Part shown: piece after piece, positions 19,053 to 27,034 of the stretch
How positions within the stretch are numbered: the stretch's first letter is position 1
Layout of the letters: every line of letters begins with the position of its first letter
NCBI GenBank assembly: GCA_037721215.1
Contig: JBBJNV010000012.1
Location: 53,222 to 117,221 of the forward strand
Length of the DNA stretch: 64,000 nucleotides
Source of the DNA: Gemmatimonadaceae bacterium
GTDB lineage: Bacteria > Gemmatimonadota > Gemmatimonadetes > Gemmatimonadales > Gemmatimonadaceae
Reading direction: 5' to 3'
The notes under the pieces: model-generated
Told to the model about the DNA's origin: nothing
Databases searched by the model: none
What the model saw: the letters and a program-made list of their open reading frames with translations, nothing else
Program-made: the position numbers and the translations under genes

Positions 19053-20322
19053 TTAGCGCTTTACTATCATCGCTCTGCCATTTATTTGACCGTTTCTCTC
19101 CAATGTATAGTTCGCGTCGCTCCAAGAATCGCCTCTGGCACTGGCAGGAACGTAGACGCCGAGAATATCATCATTCGATAACAGCCAGTTTGCATCTTGG
19201 AAAATGGTTGCAAGGAATATCCCCACTGCAAATGGAAGGCCGCCGGGGATGCCACCCGTCTTCAATGCCGCACCGCCGACCGCACCTGCGGCGGTGATAA
19301 GAATCTCACTGAGCGATTCCTTGTCACTCTTAATTAGACACGCGGTATCGTCGTCTTCCCACGCGATGACATGGTGTCCGTCCGGAAACTGAGCAGCGAA
19401 GGCATCCGCTTCGGACTGGTTAAAAAGCAGCACCGATCCGTTCCAGAACGCATTGTCCTGATTGAAGGTCTTTTCAGGCAGGGCATACTCACCAGAACAA
19501 GAGAGGTCTGCACCATATTGGGAGTTTCCAGCGTCCGTTGGCCCATGAAAGTGTAACTCGATTTCCGGGTCGCCTTTCGTCCATGGTTCATAACGATCAA
19601 CAATTCGGGAGAAAGTCATGTAATATCCTGGCGTTTGAGTGCTCCCACCGCCGCCGCCGCAACTATCTCCACATTCTTCCACCATTCTTGGCTTCAGGAC
19701 AGACCGGCGAACACGCGTCCCGATAGCCCTTCCATTAAGATCATCGGCATCTTCCCATTCATTCAAGTCGAGCGGTTTGTCGAATCGAGTCTCCATCGGG
19801 ACAATCGAAACCGTTGCAACCGAAGGGGGAATGTCTCGCGCAACTGCAACCGGCGCGCCGTTGACGTTAAATGCGACTATCCCACTGCTATCCTCGAGCT
19901 GGGACGCTACAAGGATCTCACCACCGCCCGTCCATGTGGACCTGTGTGCCGCGACCGGCATGTACAATTCAAGTGGCCGAACAAGTTGGATAGCGGCTGC
20001 CAGCTGAGACGCGGTCTGTCCAGAAGCGGCGGCAACTGAATTGAGCACCTTCGCGGTAAAATAGCCACGGAGCTCGAGTTTGTGCTCCTTAAACGGAACC
20101 TTTCATGGAAAGTTTTATCTCGTTTCTGAAGTCCGCGTCGCGAAGAGCGAGCGCAACAGCTCGCGTGATGACGGTTAGCGCCTGCCGCTCGGATGTCCCC
20201 TCGTTCAATACCTGTGAATCGCGTCGGATCGTCTCGTCTGTAACTTGTATGGGTTCTACGCAACCGAGAATTCCAACAAGCCCGATCATGAACACTGGCA
20301 ACGCTGCTCGGTGACATCTCAT
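19053..20322 (-). pseudogene. Lipoprotein of about 420 aa broken by one frameshift
   Basis: The first frame (20322 to 20089) has a strong ribosome site (GGAGGAGCG), a signal peptide and lipobox (GLVGILGC), and continues to RNEIKLSMKGSV-stop. A shift at about 20,095 joins it to PFKEHKLELRGYFTAKVLNS and then to the 331-residue frame ending at 19053. That second part includes LYMPVAAHRSTWTGG, a Gly-rich linker (GDSCGGGGGSTQ) and acidic regions. The join is convincing because the protein continues smoothly. The function is unknown; the layout resembles large exported lipoproteins of soil bacteria. A sequencing error could also explain the shift. Confidence 0.55.
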
Positions 20323-21030
20323 CGCTCCTCCCTTGGTCTGCCGGCGCTACGCCGGTCGGTTGAATGGATGCAAAAAAGTAAGGAACGTGTCAGCACACTG
20401 TCAACGTCAACCTTTGGCTCAGGTTACTTGCGCCCCTCTGTCGCCTGGTCAAGTCAACCCAGCTTCGGCGGTTGCGGGCTCCACAACCGAGGTGATCATC
20501 CGTGTCGTTCGTGCGTCGGCGCCCTAAGAAGCTCGGAGCAGGTGAGTGACGTGAGCGGATTCGAGATGTATTTCGGATGCAGGGCCTCGGAGATCGCCAT
20601 TCAAGACGTTCTCACGATCCACAGCAGGCGTCAATGTATTGTGACGCACTACACTAGTGTAGTGTCGCCAACGTCTCATTCGGTTTATTGATACGTTTCA
20701 GAATTTGCTGCGCCGTAATCGGACGAGCTTGCATCCAACCTGCTCTAATGTGGTGCATTAGGCGTCTTAGGGTTCTGGCCCGGCTTCACAGCTGACCCCG
20801 TCGCGTACCGGTTCGACGCTACGATGTGGATTGGCCGCAGCCGTTCGTATGACCGCATTGACGCGAGTCTACGCACTGTACTTTGGCCCCAACTATTCAA
20901 CTCACATCATCTGCCGCGCCGGACTGAACCATACAATGGGAAGGCTATGCTGGTATTCGTTTGACCGGCGATGCCCCGTTAGAACTTTTGCAGTGCGCGG
21001 GCGAGCGATTTCCTTCTTGGGCTAGGGAGT
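20323..21030. other. About 0.7 kb without a recognisable gene
   Basis: No frame on either strand has a start, ribosome site and domain together. The stretch holds an 18-bp perfect palindrome (listed separately). A rightward frame near 20,770-20,965 (FTADPVAYRFDATMWIGRSR) is protein-like but has no start and no identity. Confidence 0.4.
20647..20664. repeat. 18-bp perfect palindrome
   Basis: CACTACACTAGTGTAGTG equals its own reverse complement over all 18 bases. It stands in non-coding sequence 325 bp upstream of the leftward lipoprotein gene and could be an operator or recombination site. No second copy was found. Confidence 0.5.
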
Positions 21031-21300
21031 CTACCGCATCTGGGGGCTGTTACCAGGTGAGTAGCTTACAGCAATCTGTAGAGCCGATACCCGTTCAATC
21101 TCACACACGACCTCGGTCCCGGAACGCAGGCTTGCGACGACATACTCCGCGGGCTCAGGTGGCAAAACTGTGCTGGCCACCGTTAGGTTGATGCGTCGTC
21201 CTGACGGTAGGAGAAGCCTAACATAGCCAATCCCCGATCGCTCGACCAGGCCAAGGTAGTAGGATGAATACGCTTGTTCGTGTCCGGCGTTCCCAATTGA
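21031..21300 (-). pseudogene. C-terminal fragment of an unknown protein
   Basis: This open frame, with no start codon, reads for example [20 protein letters not shown], then VASTVLPPEPAEYVVASLRS and EVVCEIERVSALQIAVSYSP, ending at TAG 21031. Its amino-acid mix is that of a real beta-rich domain. It abuts the EF-Tu remnant at about 21,300, so it seems to be a gene end joined to another gene's fragment. Confidence 0.35.
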
Positions 21301-21388
21301 TATCGTTGCCTTTGTCGCCCGGCATCACCATCTCCATCCCTTCAGGAAGCACTACCCTACCCGTCACGTCCGTCGTCCTGAAATGCCC
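21299..21388 (-). pseudogene. tuf: EF-Tu (tuf) domain III fragment
   Basis: Thirty codons read [20 protein letters not shown] followed by PGD, the near-invariant start of EF-Tu domain III strands. Homology is lost right after PGD ([10 protein letters not shown] instead of NVNIxVEL). The fragment is flanked by unrelated sequence on both sides. It must be a displaced scrap of a housekeeping gene. Confidence 0.7.
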
Positions 21389-21400
21389 CTCCATAAGTTG

Positions 21401-21961
21401 TTAAGGGCACATTCGCCAAGCCAAGGCACCTTCAAATGGCGGATAGTGTTTCTTTCTTTCCACGTTAGACTCTAGCACTACGAAGTTCACAACTTTGCCA
21501 GCAGAATACAGTCCCTCCGTTGTAAGCGCCGCTCTAAGCTGGTACTTTCCCGGCTCTAACGGTACTCCGCGCGTGTCGGAGGTTGCCCACTCACGCTCGA
21601 AGCACTTGGTTTCGCCTGGCTTTAAATCGAGTATCACCTCTTCCAAGTTCCGCACAACCCGGAAAGGAGCCCAAACCTCAGTTTCATTTTTGTCTAAAAC
21701 TGCCGCGTAGAAGGGCCAATCGCCGTAAGCATGTAGTGGTAGAACACGCGAGCAAGGATTGAAAACCTTAAAACGCAGTGTCACCCTCTCGCCCGACTTG
21801 ATCCGAGCAGGAACAACCGAAAACGATCTTGGCAGAGAGTCGTAGCCGGTCTCGCAAACAAGCCGGCTTACTGCAGGAGCAACCGGGCTTGCCGCAGGCC
21901 ATAAACAAGATTGGCTTGTAATAAGCACCAACCCTATTGCTTCCGCAGCTTTACCTAACAA
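21401..21961 (-). CDS. Exported protein with BsuPI/Ig-like domain, module copy 2
   Basis: The 186-residue protein begins with a hydrophobic signal (AIGLVLITSQSCLWPA, possible lipobox Cys). The domain follows the same order as copy 1: RIKSGERVTLRFKVFNPCS, a hydrophobic core, VWAPFRVV, LKPGETKCFEREWATSDT and EPGKYQLRAAL. Its start overlaps the end of protease copy 2 by 11 bp, so the two are translationally coupled. This is the same order and spacing logic as copy 1. Likely partner or inhibitor of that protease (inferred). Confidence 0.6.
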   Translation of the reverse strand: MLGKAAEAIGLVLITSQSCLWPAASPVAPAVSRLVCETGYDSLPRSFSVVPARIKSGERVTLRFKVFNPCSRVLPLHAYGDWPFYAAVLDKNETEVWAPFRVVRNLEEVILDLKPGETKCFEREWATSDTRGVPLEPGKYQLRAALTTEGLYSAGKVVNFVVLESNVERKKHYPPFEGALAWRMCP

Positions 21962-23300
21962 TTAACTGGCCCCCAAGATCCTCTGCTATTCCAGCCATGG
22001 GGCTGAAGAAAGAACCGTCGGTGCTGCTAGCACCCCACAGAATTCCGAGGAGCGAAACGGGTCCAGTATCGAAATTCTCAGCAACGAAAACCGGGGAACC
22101 ACTATCGCCGCTCGTCGATCCCATGGTAGCCACACTTTGACAAATCATCCAGTAACCTAGTGTCCCAGAGGGAAGATCTACGCAATCGTAGGTGACGTCG
22201 CCATATGTCCAACCGGTGCTTCGCCCGATTTTCTCCGCTGCACTCCCCACTGTCGGATACATCGCATATCCAGAAATAGGGAACGACGAGTAAGTGTTGT
22301 CAATCGTCTTCGACCCGTTAGTGGGATGCGCAAACTGGGTACGCGCAAGGTATCCTTGGTCCACAGGCAGGAACTGCGGGTATTCAACCAGAGCCGCGTC
22401 ACTGAATCGACACATCAGCCCAGCCGGACAGAGGGGGTCCGAAGCATTTGTGAAATACGGCGGATCTACCGCTTCGCTGCCCACAAAGTCGGGCTGCTGA
22501 TACAAGTTTTGGTAAAACTGAGTTCCATCAGGGCCTAAAAATATACTGGTGCAATGCGAATTCGTTACAAAATACTGGGCCGTATACCCGTGCCGACGGG
22601 CATTGAAACCAAGCGTGCATCGGCGGACATTCCCTGGGTCGGTCGATTTCACGAATTGAATCTCGAAGCCGCCCTGCTTAACCGGGGCGCGGTCAGTCAG
22701 CATAAGCAGATTCGTCGGCATTCCCACTACAGCTATTTCAAGCGCCGCATCGGGCAGGAGCGCTTTGAGCGCTTCGCGCCAGTTTGCAGCGGCTGCTGCG
22801 TCCGCCACGCCAACCCGGACTCGATTCTGCACTTGATCGACATCGGTTGAGGCAAGCCCGGGAATTGATGAGGCCAGCGAGTTTACTGCTTGGCGCCACT
22901 TGCGCAACTGTGAGAAAGAGTAGCGTGCAGGCTTGAAAGAAAGGAGGCTGACGTCGGCTCGTCCGAACCGCGTCCGGAATGTTCTCCCAGCCAGTTCTTC
23001 GATCAAAATGCGTTTCGCACTGGAAGCCTTCGCCGGGTCAGTCAGATAACCTTCCAACTGGCCTGCTGCATTAAGATAATAGCCCCCAAAACCTGGAATT
23101 CGAGTCTCTAGGTATTCGAACTCGTCGTCGCTAGTGCGATGCCATCGAGCTGGTTGTTCGCTTACGACGGTTGACGACGCTCGTTTGGGTTCCGGCTGAA
23201 CCGGTGCAGACGAATCGTTGCACGCGACCCAAGGCGCACATGTGAGCGGGATAAGCGCGCGCGCCGCTCGCTTTGCGGAGATTGCCAGGGAAAAATCCAT
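21951..23300 (-). CDS. Secreted trypsin-fold (S1-type) serine protease lipoprotein, module copy 2
   Basis: The 449-residue precursor has an N-terminal hydrophobic span ending in PWVACNDS, a likely lipobox. The propeptide region shares IPGFGGYYLNAAGQLEGYLTD and FSQLRKWRQ with the other copies. The triad is His249 (FVTNSHC), Asp301 (CRFSDAAL) and Ser400 (TSGDSGSPVF). Several Cys pairs suggest disulfides and export. It is co-directional with and overlaps the BsuPI-like gene. The sequence is clearly diverged from copy 1, so the module was not duplicated recently. Confidence 0.8.
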   Translation of the reverse strand: MDFSLAISAKRAARALIPLTCAPWVACNDSSAPVQPEPKRASSTVVSEQPARWHRTSDDEFEYLETRIPGFGGYYLNAAGQLEGYLTDPAKASSAKRILIEELAGRTFRTRFGRADVSLLSFKPARYSFSQLRKWRQAVNSLASSIPGLASTDVDQVQNRVRVGVADAAAAANWREALKALLPDAALEIAVVGMPTNLLMLTDRAPVKQGGFEIQFVKSTDPGNVRRCTLGFNARRHGYTAQYFVTNSHCTSIFLGPDGTQFYQNLYQQPDFVGSEAVDPPYFTNASDPLCPAGLMCRFSDAALVEYPQFLPVDQGYLARTQFAHPTNGSKTIDNTYSSFPISGYAMYPTVGSAAEKIGRSTGWTYGDVTYDCVDLPSGTLGYWMICQSVATMGSTSGDSGSPVFVAENFDTGPVSLLGILWGASSTDGSFFSPMAGIAEDLGGQLIVR

Positions 23301-23316
23301 TTGATCGGCCCCATGG

Positions 23317-23391
23317 TTGGCAGAGAAAACGATTTTTTTTACAAAACTTGGCAGAGAAAACGATTTTTTTTACAAAACTTTTTTACAAAAC
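23317..23391. repeat. 31-bp tandem direct repeat, 2.4 copies, with T8 runs
   Basis: The unit begins TTGGCAGAGAAAACGATTTT at 23317 and again at 23348, each ending in ACAAAAC. A third partial unit (TTTTTTACAAAAC) ends at 23391. It lies in the divergent gap between protease copies 2 and 3 and may hold promoter or termination signals, or be a slippage product. Confidence 0.8.
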
Positions 23392-23682
23392 TATGGGTAT
23401 CGACTCAGCCTTGGAGGATCCGCGATGATGGCCAGCGTTGTACGATCGCTTGAGAGGCTCGTTTGCATCTGCGTGGCGCGGTCGATATTTGGCCTCAGAA
23501 TGTCTCTTGCCTGTCACGGCTGTGGCCCCATTGCGGGTTGTTTAGTTCGCCCATCGCTCCTATTTCCGCCGTGCAGGCGCTCGTCAATAGCGTAGTCGGA
23601 CAGATTAGCGATTGAGCGCACGTATCTCTATAGATACACTATCACGGCGGGCTCGGTCAAGTGGCGCCAATCACTCAGGAAT

Positions 23683-24585
23683 TTGTTCGTAACATTCCCG
23701 AAGTTACATGGTCTCGGCATTGACCAAAGGCAAAATCGCATTACCCTCGCGGTGACGACCTCAGATGATGCAGCTAGCATTAGTTCCGCGCTCCCGGGGC
23801 TCGGCGTACCTTTGGAAGTCGTCAAATACGAAGTATCACCGCGAGCCCGATTCGACGTAAGATTGGATGACTACTTCCCTGCGAAGAAGGGCGGAATCGA
23901 GGTATGGGCTAACTCCGGTGGGTGCACATTGGGATTCAACGTCAAATTCTCGAAGCCTGGCGGCACCTACGCGTACCGGGGCTTCGTCACGAATTCTCAC
24001 TGCACGAGAACATTTGGGCTTCTGGATTCCACAGTGTTTTTTCAAGGTTCGCCTGATAGGATCGGGGTAGAGATTTCGGACAAGCAGTTTTCTCAGTCGG
24101 TATCATTTTGCCCGCTCGGTGCGCGGTGCCGATACAGCGATGCGGCCCTTGTTCACTACGATGCCGGCGTAGTCTCGGCAGGCGCGAAAGTAGCTCGCAC
24201 CGGATTCCGCGACCCGCAGTGGGGGTCAACGCTCATAGATGACGACAACCCTCAATTCACGGTTACCGGTATTGGATATCCCGGAGTTGGCACGATTGTG
24301 GATAAGATAGGGGTAACCACGGGCTGGACTTACGGCGAAGTGATCAGCGGTTGTTGGGATCAAGCGCCTTACCCGGACGGTGCTCTTATTCTTCTTTGCC
24401 AGTTGAAGACCACCTATGGCAGCGATCCCGGCGATAGTGGAGCGCCGGTATTCATCTATGACGGGACTAGCAATGTTGCACTCGTGGGTATCCACTGGGG
24501 CAATGTTGGAAGTGCCTTGGCAAGCTGGTATGATGACATCCCTTACGAATTGAGCTTCGGGCCGTGGAGAATCGCCGGTTTCTAA
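23683..24585 (+). CDS. Trypsin-fold serine protease, module copy 3, lacking its N-terminal leader
   Basis: The triad is intact: His106 (FVTNSHC), Asp153 (CRYSDAAL) and Ser252 (DPGDSGAPVF), numbered from the TTG at 23683. The frame is open back to 23596 and stays homologous there (SVKWRQSLRN matches KWRQAVNSL of copy 2). A TAG at 23593 then blocks it, so the signal peptide and first ~130 residues found in copies 1 and 2 are gone. The product would be a cytoplasmic, unprocessed protease, or nothing at all; I favour a decaying copy. It is followed by its BsuPI-like partner. Confidence 0.65.
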   Translation: MFVTFPKLHGLGIDQRQNRITLAVTTSDDAASISSALPGLGVPLEVVKYEVSPRARFDVRLDDYFPAKKGGIEVWANSGGCTLGFNVKFSKPGGTYAYRGFVTNSHCTRTFGLLDSTVFFQGSPDRIGVEISDKQFSQSVSFCPLGARCRYSDAALVHYDAGVVSAGAKVARTGFRDPQWGSTLIDDDNPQFTVTGIGYPGVGTIVDKIGVTTGWTYGEVISGCWDQAPYPDGALILLCQLKTTYGSDPGDSGAPVFIYDGTSNVALVGIHWGNVGSALASWYDDIPYELSFGPWRIAGF

Positions 24586-25109
24586 CGGTGAAGGTGTTCA
24601 AGCTTACATCGATTGGCGTGTTGGCCCTGTTCGGCTCAGTTTGCCAAAGCGACAAAAAGGACGATCCCGTCGGGATCGTAGATGTTGACGGAATCCGCTA
24701 CGAAGCACGCACATCAGTAGTCGAATCTACAGTACCAGTTGTGGGCCTGAGACGCATGATCTTCACGACCCTCTTCATAACCAACCTGAGAACCGAAGCC
24801 TTGCAAGGTTCGCGAAACGCATGCCCTTTGGCTCTCGTTGTGTACCGATCTGCCGCGCGACGCAGGCCAGTATGGGACTCGCGCAAGGCCCGCAGCGGCT
24901 GCGTGGACATGAAGCTTTGGGTGAATATTCCTCCAGGGTTCGCCGACAGCTTTACTATGAACAGCAGAGCCAACTTTGTGCTGGCTGATTCGTTGCCGGC
25001 AGGCCAGTACTACTTCTCAACAGTCGTAAAGCCCCAGCATCACGTCAAGCTTCCACCGGCAGAAATTCCCTCTGGTCATGGCTATCTTGCCCCAAATAAA
25101 GGCTGGTAG
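24564..25109 (+). CDS. Lipoprotein with BsuPI/Ig-like domain, module copy 3
   Basis: The GTG at 24564 overlaps the protease stop; a GTG at 24588, 3 bp after the stop, is equally plausible. A short signal (TSIGVLALFGSVC) gives a lipobox. The body has the same strand pattern as copies 1 and 2 (MIFTTLFITNLRTEA; RRPVWDSRKA; ADSLPAGQYYFSTVV) but weaker consensus. Keeping an intact lipoprotein beside a leaderless protease would fit an antidote-like role, but this is inference. Confidence 0.55.
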   Translation: MENRRFLTVKVFKLTSIGVLALFGSVCQSDKKDDPVGIVDVDGIRYEARTSVVESTVPVVGLRRMIFTTLFITNLRTEALQGSRNACPLALVVYRSAARRRPVWDSRKARSGCVDMKLWVNIPPGFADSFTMNSRANFVLADSLPAGQYYFSTVVKPQHHVKLPPAEIPSGHGYLAPNKGW

Positions 25110-25199
25110 TCGACAACCACGTGACGAGCGTGATCGCGATTAGACTGAGCTTCAAAACGTCGAATGTGTGCCGTGCAGTTTGCCATCGTCAGACACTCG

Positions 25200-25505
25200 A
25201 TGACGCACGACGAACGAAACCCAGCGCCGAGATTACGCCCCGCTGTCGCTTGGCGCGCCCTTGCGCTCACGTACTTCGTCGTCACAGCGTTGAGGCACGT
25301 GCACAACAATGAACACTGGAGCCTGCTCTCGGGAGTAATACTTGGCACTCACGAGCTGGCGCACGTAGTGTTCTCGCCATTCGGCGAGTGAATGGCCGTT
25401 TCGGGTGGCTCGATTATGCAGCTCCTGGCCCCATTCAAAAGCAGGGTGGATCGAATTCATGGCCCCGATCTTTGCCCTCGGAATTCTGGTCACTGGCTTA
25501 AGGAG
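25200..25505 (+). pseudogene. Membrane protein with HELAH (HExxH) motif, broken by a stop codon
   Basis: From the ATG at 25200 a membrane-protein-like sequence runs WRALALTYFVVTALRHVHNN then ILGTHELAHVVFSPFGE. The frame meets TGA at 25389 and continues in frame as MAVSGGSIMQLLAPF before losing sense; a further shift would give a hydrophobic FALGILVTGL. Intact relatives keep HExxH with a GGSxxQLL segment in a small multi-pass protein. It is an M50-like relic at the island's right edge. Confidence 0.55.
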
Positions 25506-25579
25506 GACCGGCACCGCACTTTAAAAATCATGCAGGGAGCAATCCAACGAGCATCTTAAGCACCCTATGCGAAAATCTA

Positions 25580-27034
25580 ATGCCTGATATCCAGCTAGCC
25601 TTGCGGCGGTCTTCGACGATTTTCTTTTTTATTTCCTCGGCGTGCGCGATTGCATCGACGACCACTACCGGCGCCAAGGGACCCGCACGTCCATCGGAGT
25701 CCAGTACTCGACAGAGTGCTTTTCTCGATACCCTCGAGCAACGCACGTTCGCCTGGTTCTGGGAGCGTAGCGACCATAGAACGGGGCTCAGTCCTGATCG
25801 CTGGCCAACGAAGAGCTTTTCCAGTGTTGCCGCCATCGGGTTCGCGCTCACTGCCTATCCCATTGGCGTCGAGCGCAAATACGTCACCCGTGAGCAGGCC
25901 GCCGAGCGCACGCTGAACACGCTGCGGTTCATGTACAATGCGCCACAGGGTCCGCAGGCCACGAACGTCACCGGATACAAGGGATTTTTCTACCACTTCC
26001 TCGACATGCAGACCGGCCTCCGGTTCGAGCAGGTGGAGCTGTCGACCATCGACACGTCGCTGCTGATTGCCGGTGTGCTGTTCTGCCAGTCGTACTTCGT
26101 TCAACAGAATGCGACTGAAGCTGCAATTCGTGCTTACGGAGATTCGCTCTACCTTCGCGTAGACTGGCAATGGGCGCGTCCACGAGCGCCGCTGGTGAGC
26201 ATGGGATGGAAGCCCGAAAGCGGATACATCGAAGCTGACTGGCATGGGTTGAACGAGGCGATCATCCTGAATGTGCTCGCGCTCGGATCTCCAACTCACC
26301 CAGTGGACGTAGCGTCGTGGGAAGCGTACCGGAGCACTTACAACTGGGCCGTTTTTCAGGGGCAGCAGCACCTGAATTTCGCGCCGCTCTTCGGACATCA
26401 GTATTCGCATATCTGGATCGACTTCCGCGGCATAAAAGATTCATACATGCGGTCCAGGGGGATCGATTACTTCGAGAATTCACGCCGGGCAACTTATTCC
26501 CAGCGCGCCTATGCGATTGCCAATCCCGGAAACTGGAAGGACTACGGCGCCGATATCTGGGGGCTCACTGCGGTCGATGGACCACTCGACACGCTGCTGA
26601 CTCTCAGAGGCTCTCCCCGCAGATTTTGGACATACTCCGCGCGTGGTGCGGCTGCCGGAGAAATAAGAGACGATGGAACGCTGGGCCCTACTGCCGCCGG
26701 AGGATCCGTTGCCTTTGCGCCGGAGATTGCGATTCCCGCGCTCGTCGCGATGCGCGAGAAGTACGGTAACAACCTTTTCTCGACCTACGGCTTTCTGGAT
26801 TCATTCAACCCCACCTTCGATCTGGACATCAAACCACAGCACGGAAAGATCGTCCGCGGAGTGGGCTGGTTTGACACCGACTATCTGGGGATCGATCAGG
26901 GGCCAATCATTGCGATGATCGAGAACTATCGCTCTGACCTGATCTGGCGAACGATGCGACGCAATCCGCATATCATCCGCGGCCTCAAGCGCGCCGGTTT
27001 CACTGGTGGGTGGCTCGATCAGCAACAGCCGTAG
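25580..27034 (+). CDS. GH144-type endo-beta-1,2-glucanase (glycoamylase domain PF10091)
   Basis: A signal peptide (RRSSTIFFFISSACAIAS) is followed by a complete PF10091 (alpha/alpha)6 barrel. Family marks include RTFAWFWERSD near the start, GYKGFFYHFLDMQTGLRFEQ, VELSTIDTSLLIAGVL (acidic pair in the active-site cleft), SGYIEADWHGLNEAI, and a C-terminal GWFDTDYLGIDQGPI. GH144 enzymes cut linear beta-1,2-glucan to sophoro-oligosaccharides in the periplasm or outside the cell. It overlaps the ABC binding-protein gene by 29 bp. No clear ribosome site precedes the ATG. It starts 75 bp beyond the island's last pseudogene, so its original promoter may be lost. Confidence 0.82.
   Translation: MPDIQLALRRSSTIFFFISSACAIASTTTTGAKGPARPSESSTRQSAFLDTLEQRTFAWFWERSDHRTGLSPDRWPTKSFSSVAAIGFALTAYPIGVERKYVTREQAAERTLNTLRFMYNAPQGPQATNVTGYKGFFYHFLDMQTGLRFEQVELSTIDTSLLIAGVLFCQSYFVQQNATEAAIRAYGDSLYLRVDWQWARPRAPLVSMGWKPESGYIEADWHGLNEAIILNVLALGSPTHPVDVASWEAYRSTYNWAVFQGQQHLNFAPLFGHQYSHIWIDFRGIKDSYMRSRGIDYFENSRRATYSQRAYAIANPGNWKDYGADIWGLTAVDGPLDTLLTLRGSPRRFWTYSARGAAAGEIRDDGTLGPTAAGGSVAFAPEIAIPALVAMREKYGNNLFSTYGFLDSFNPTFDLDIKPQHGKIVRGVGWFDTDYLGIDQGPIIAMIENYRSDLIWRTMRRNPHIIRGLKRAGFTGGWLDQQQP

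Noticed and set aside
20770..21030. Rightward protein-like frame in the gap before the EF-Tu scrap
   Set aside because: No start codon context and no recognisable family; reported only as gap content.
10690..21300. Integron cassette array (several GTTAG/TAAC-like ends near gene fragments)
   Set aside because: No pair of R'/R'' core sites with imperfect dyads and no integrase were found; the matches are short and scattered.
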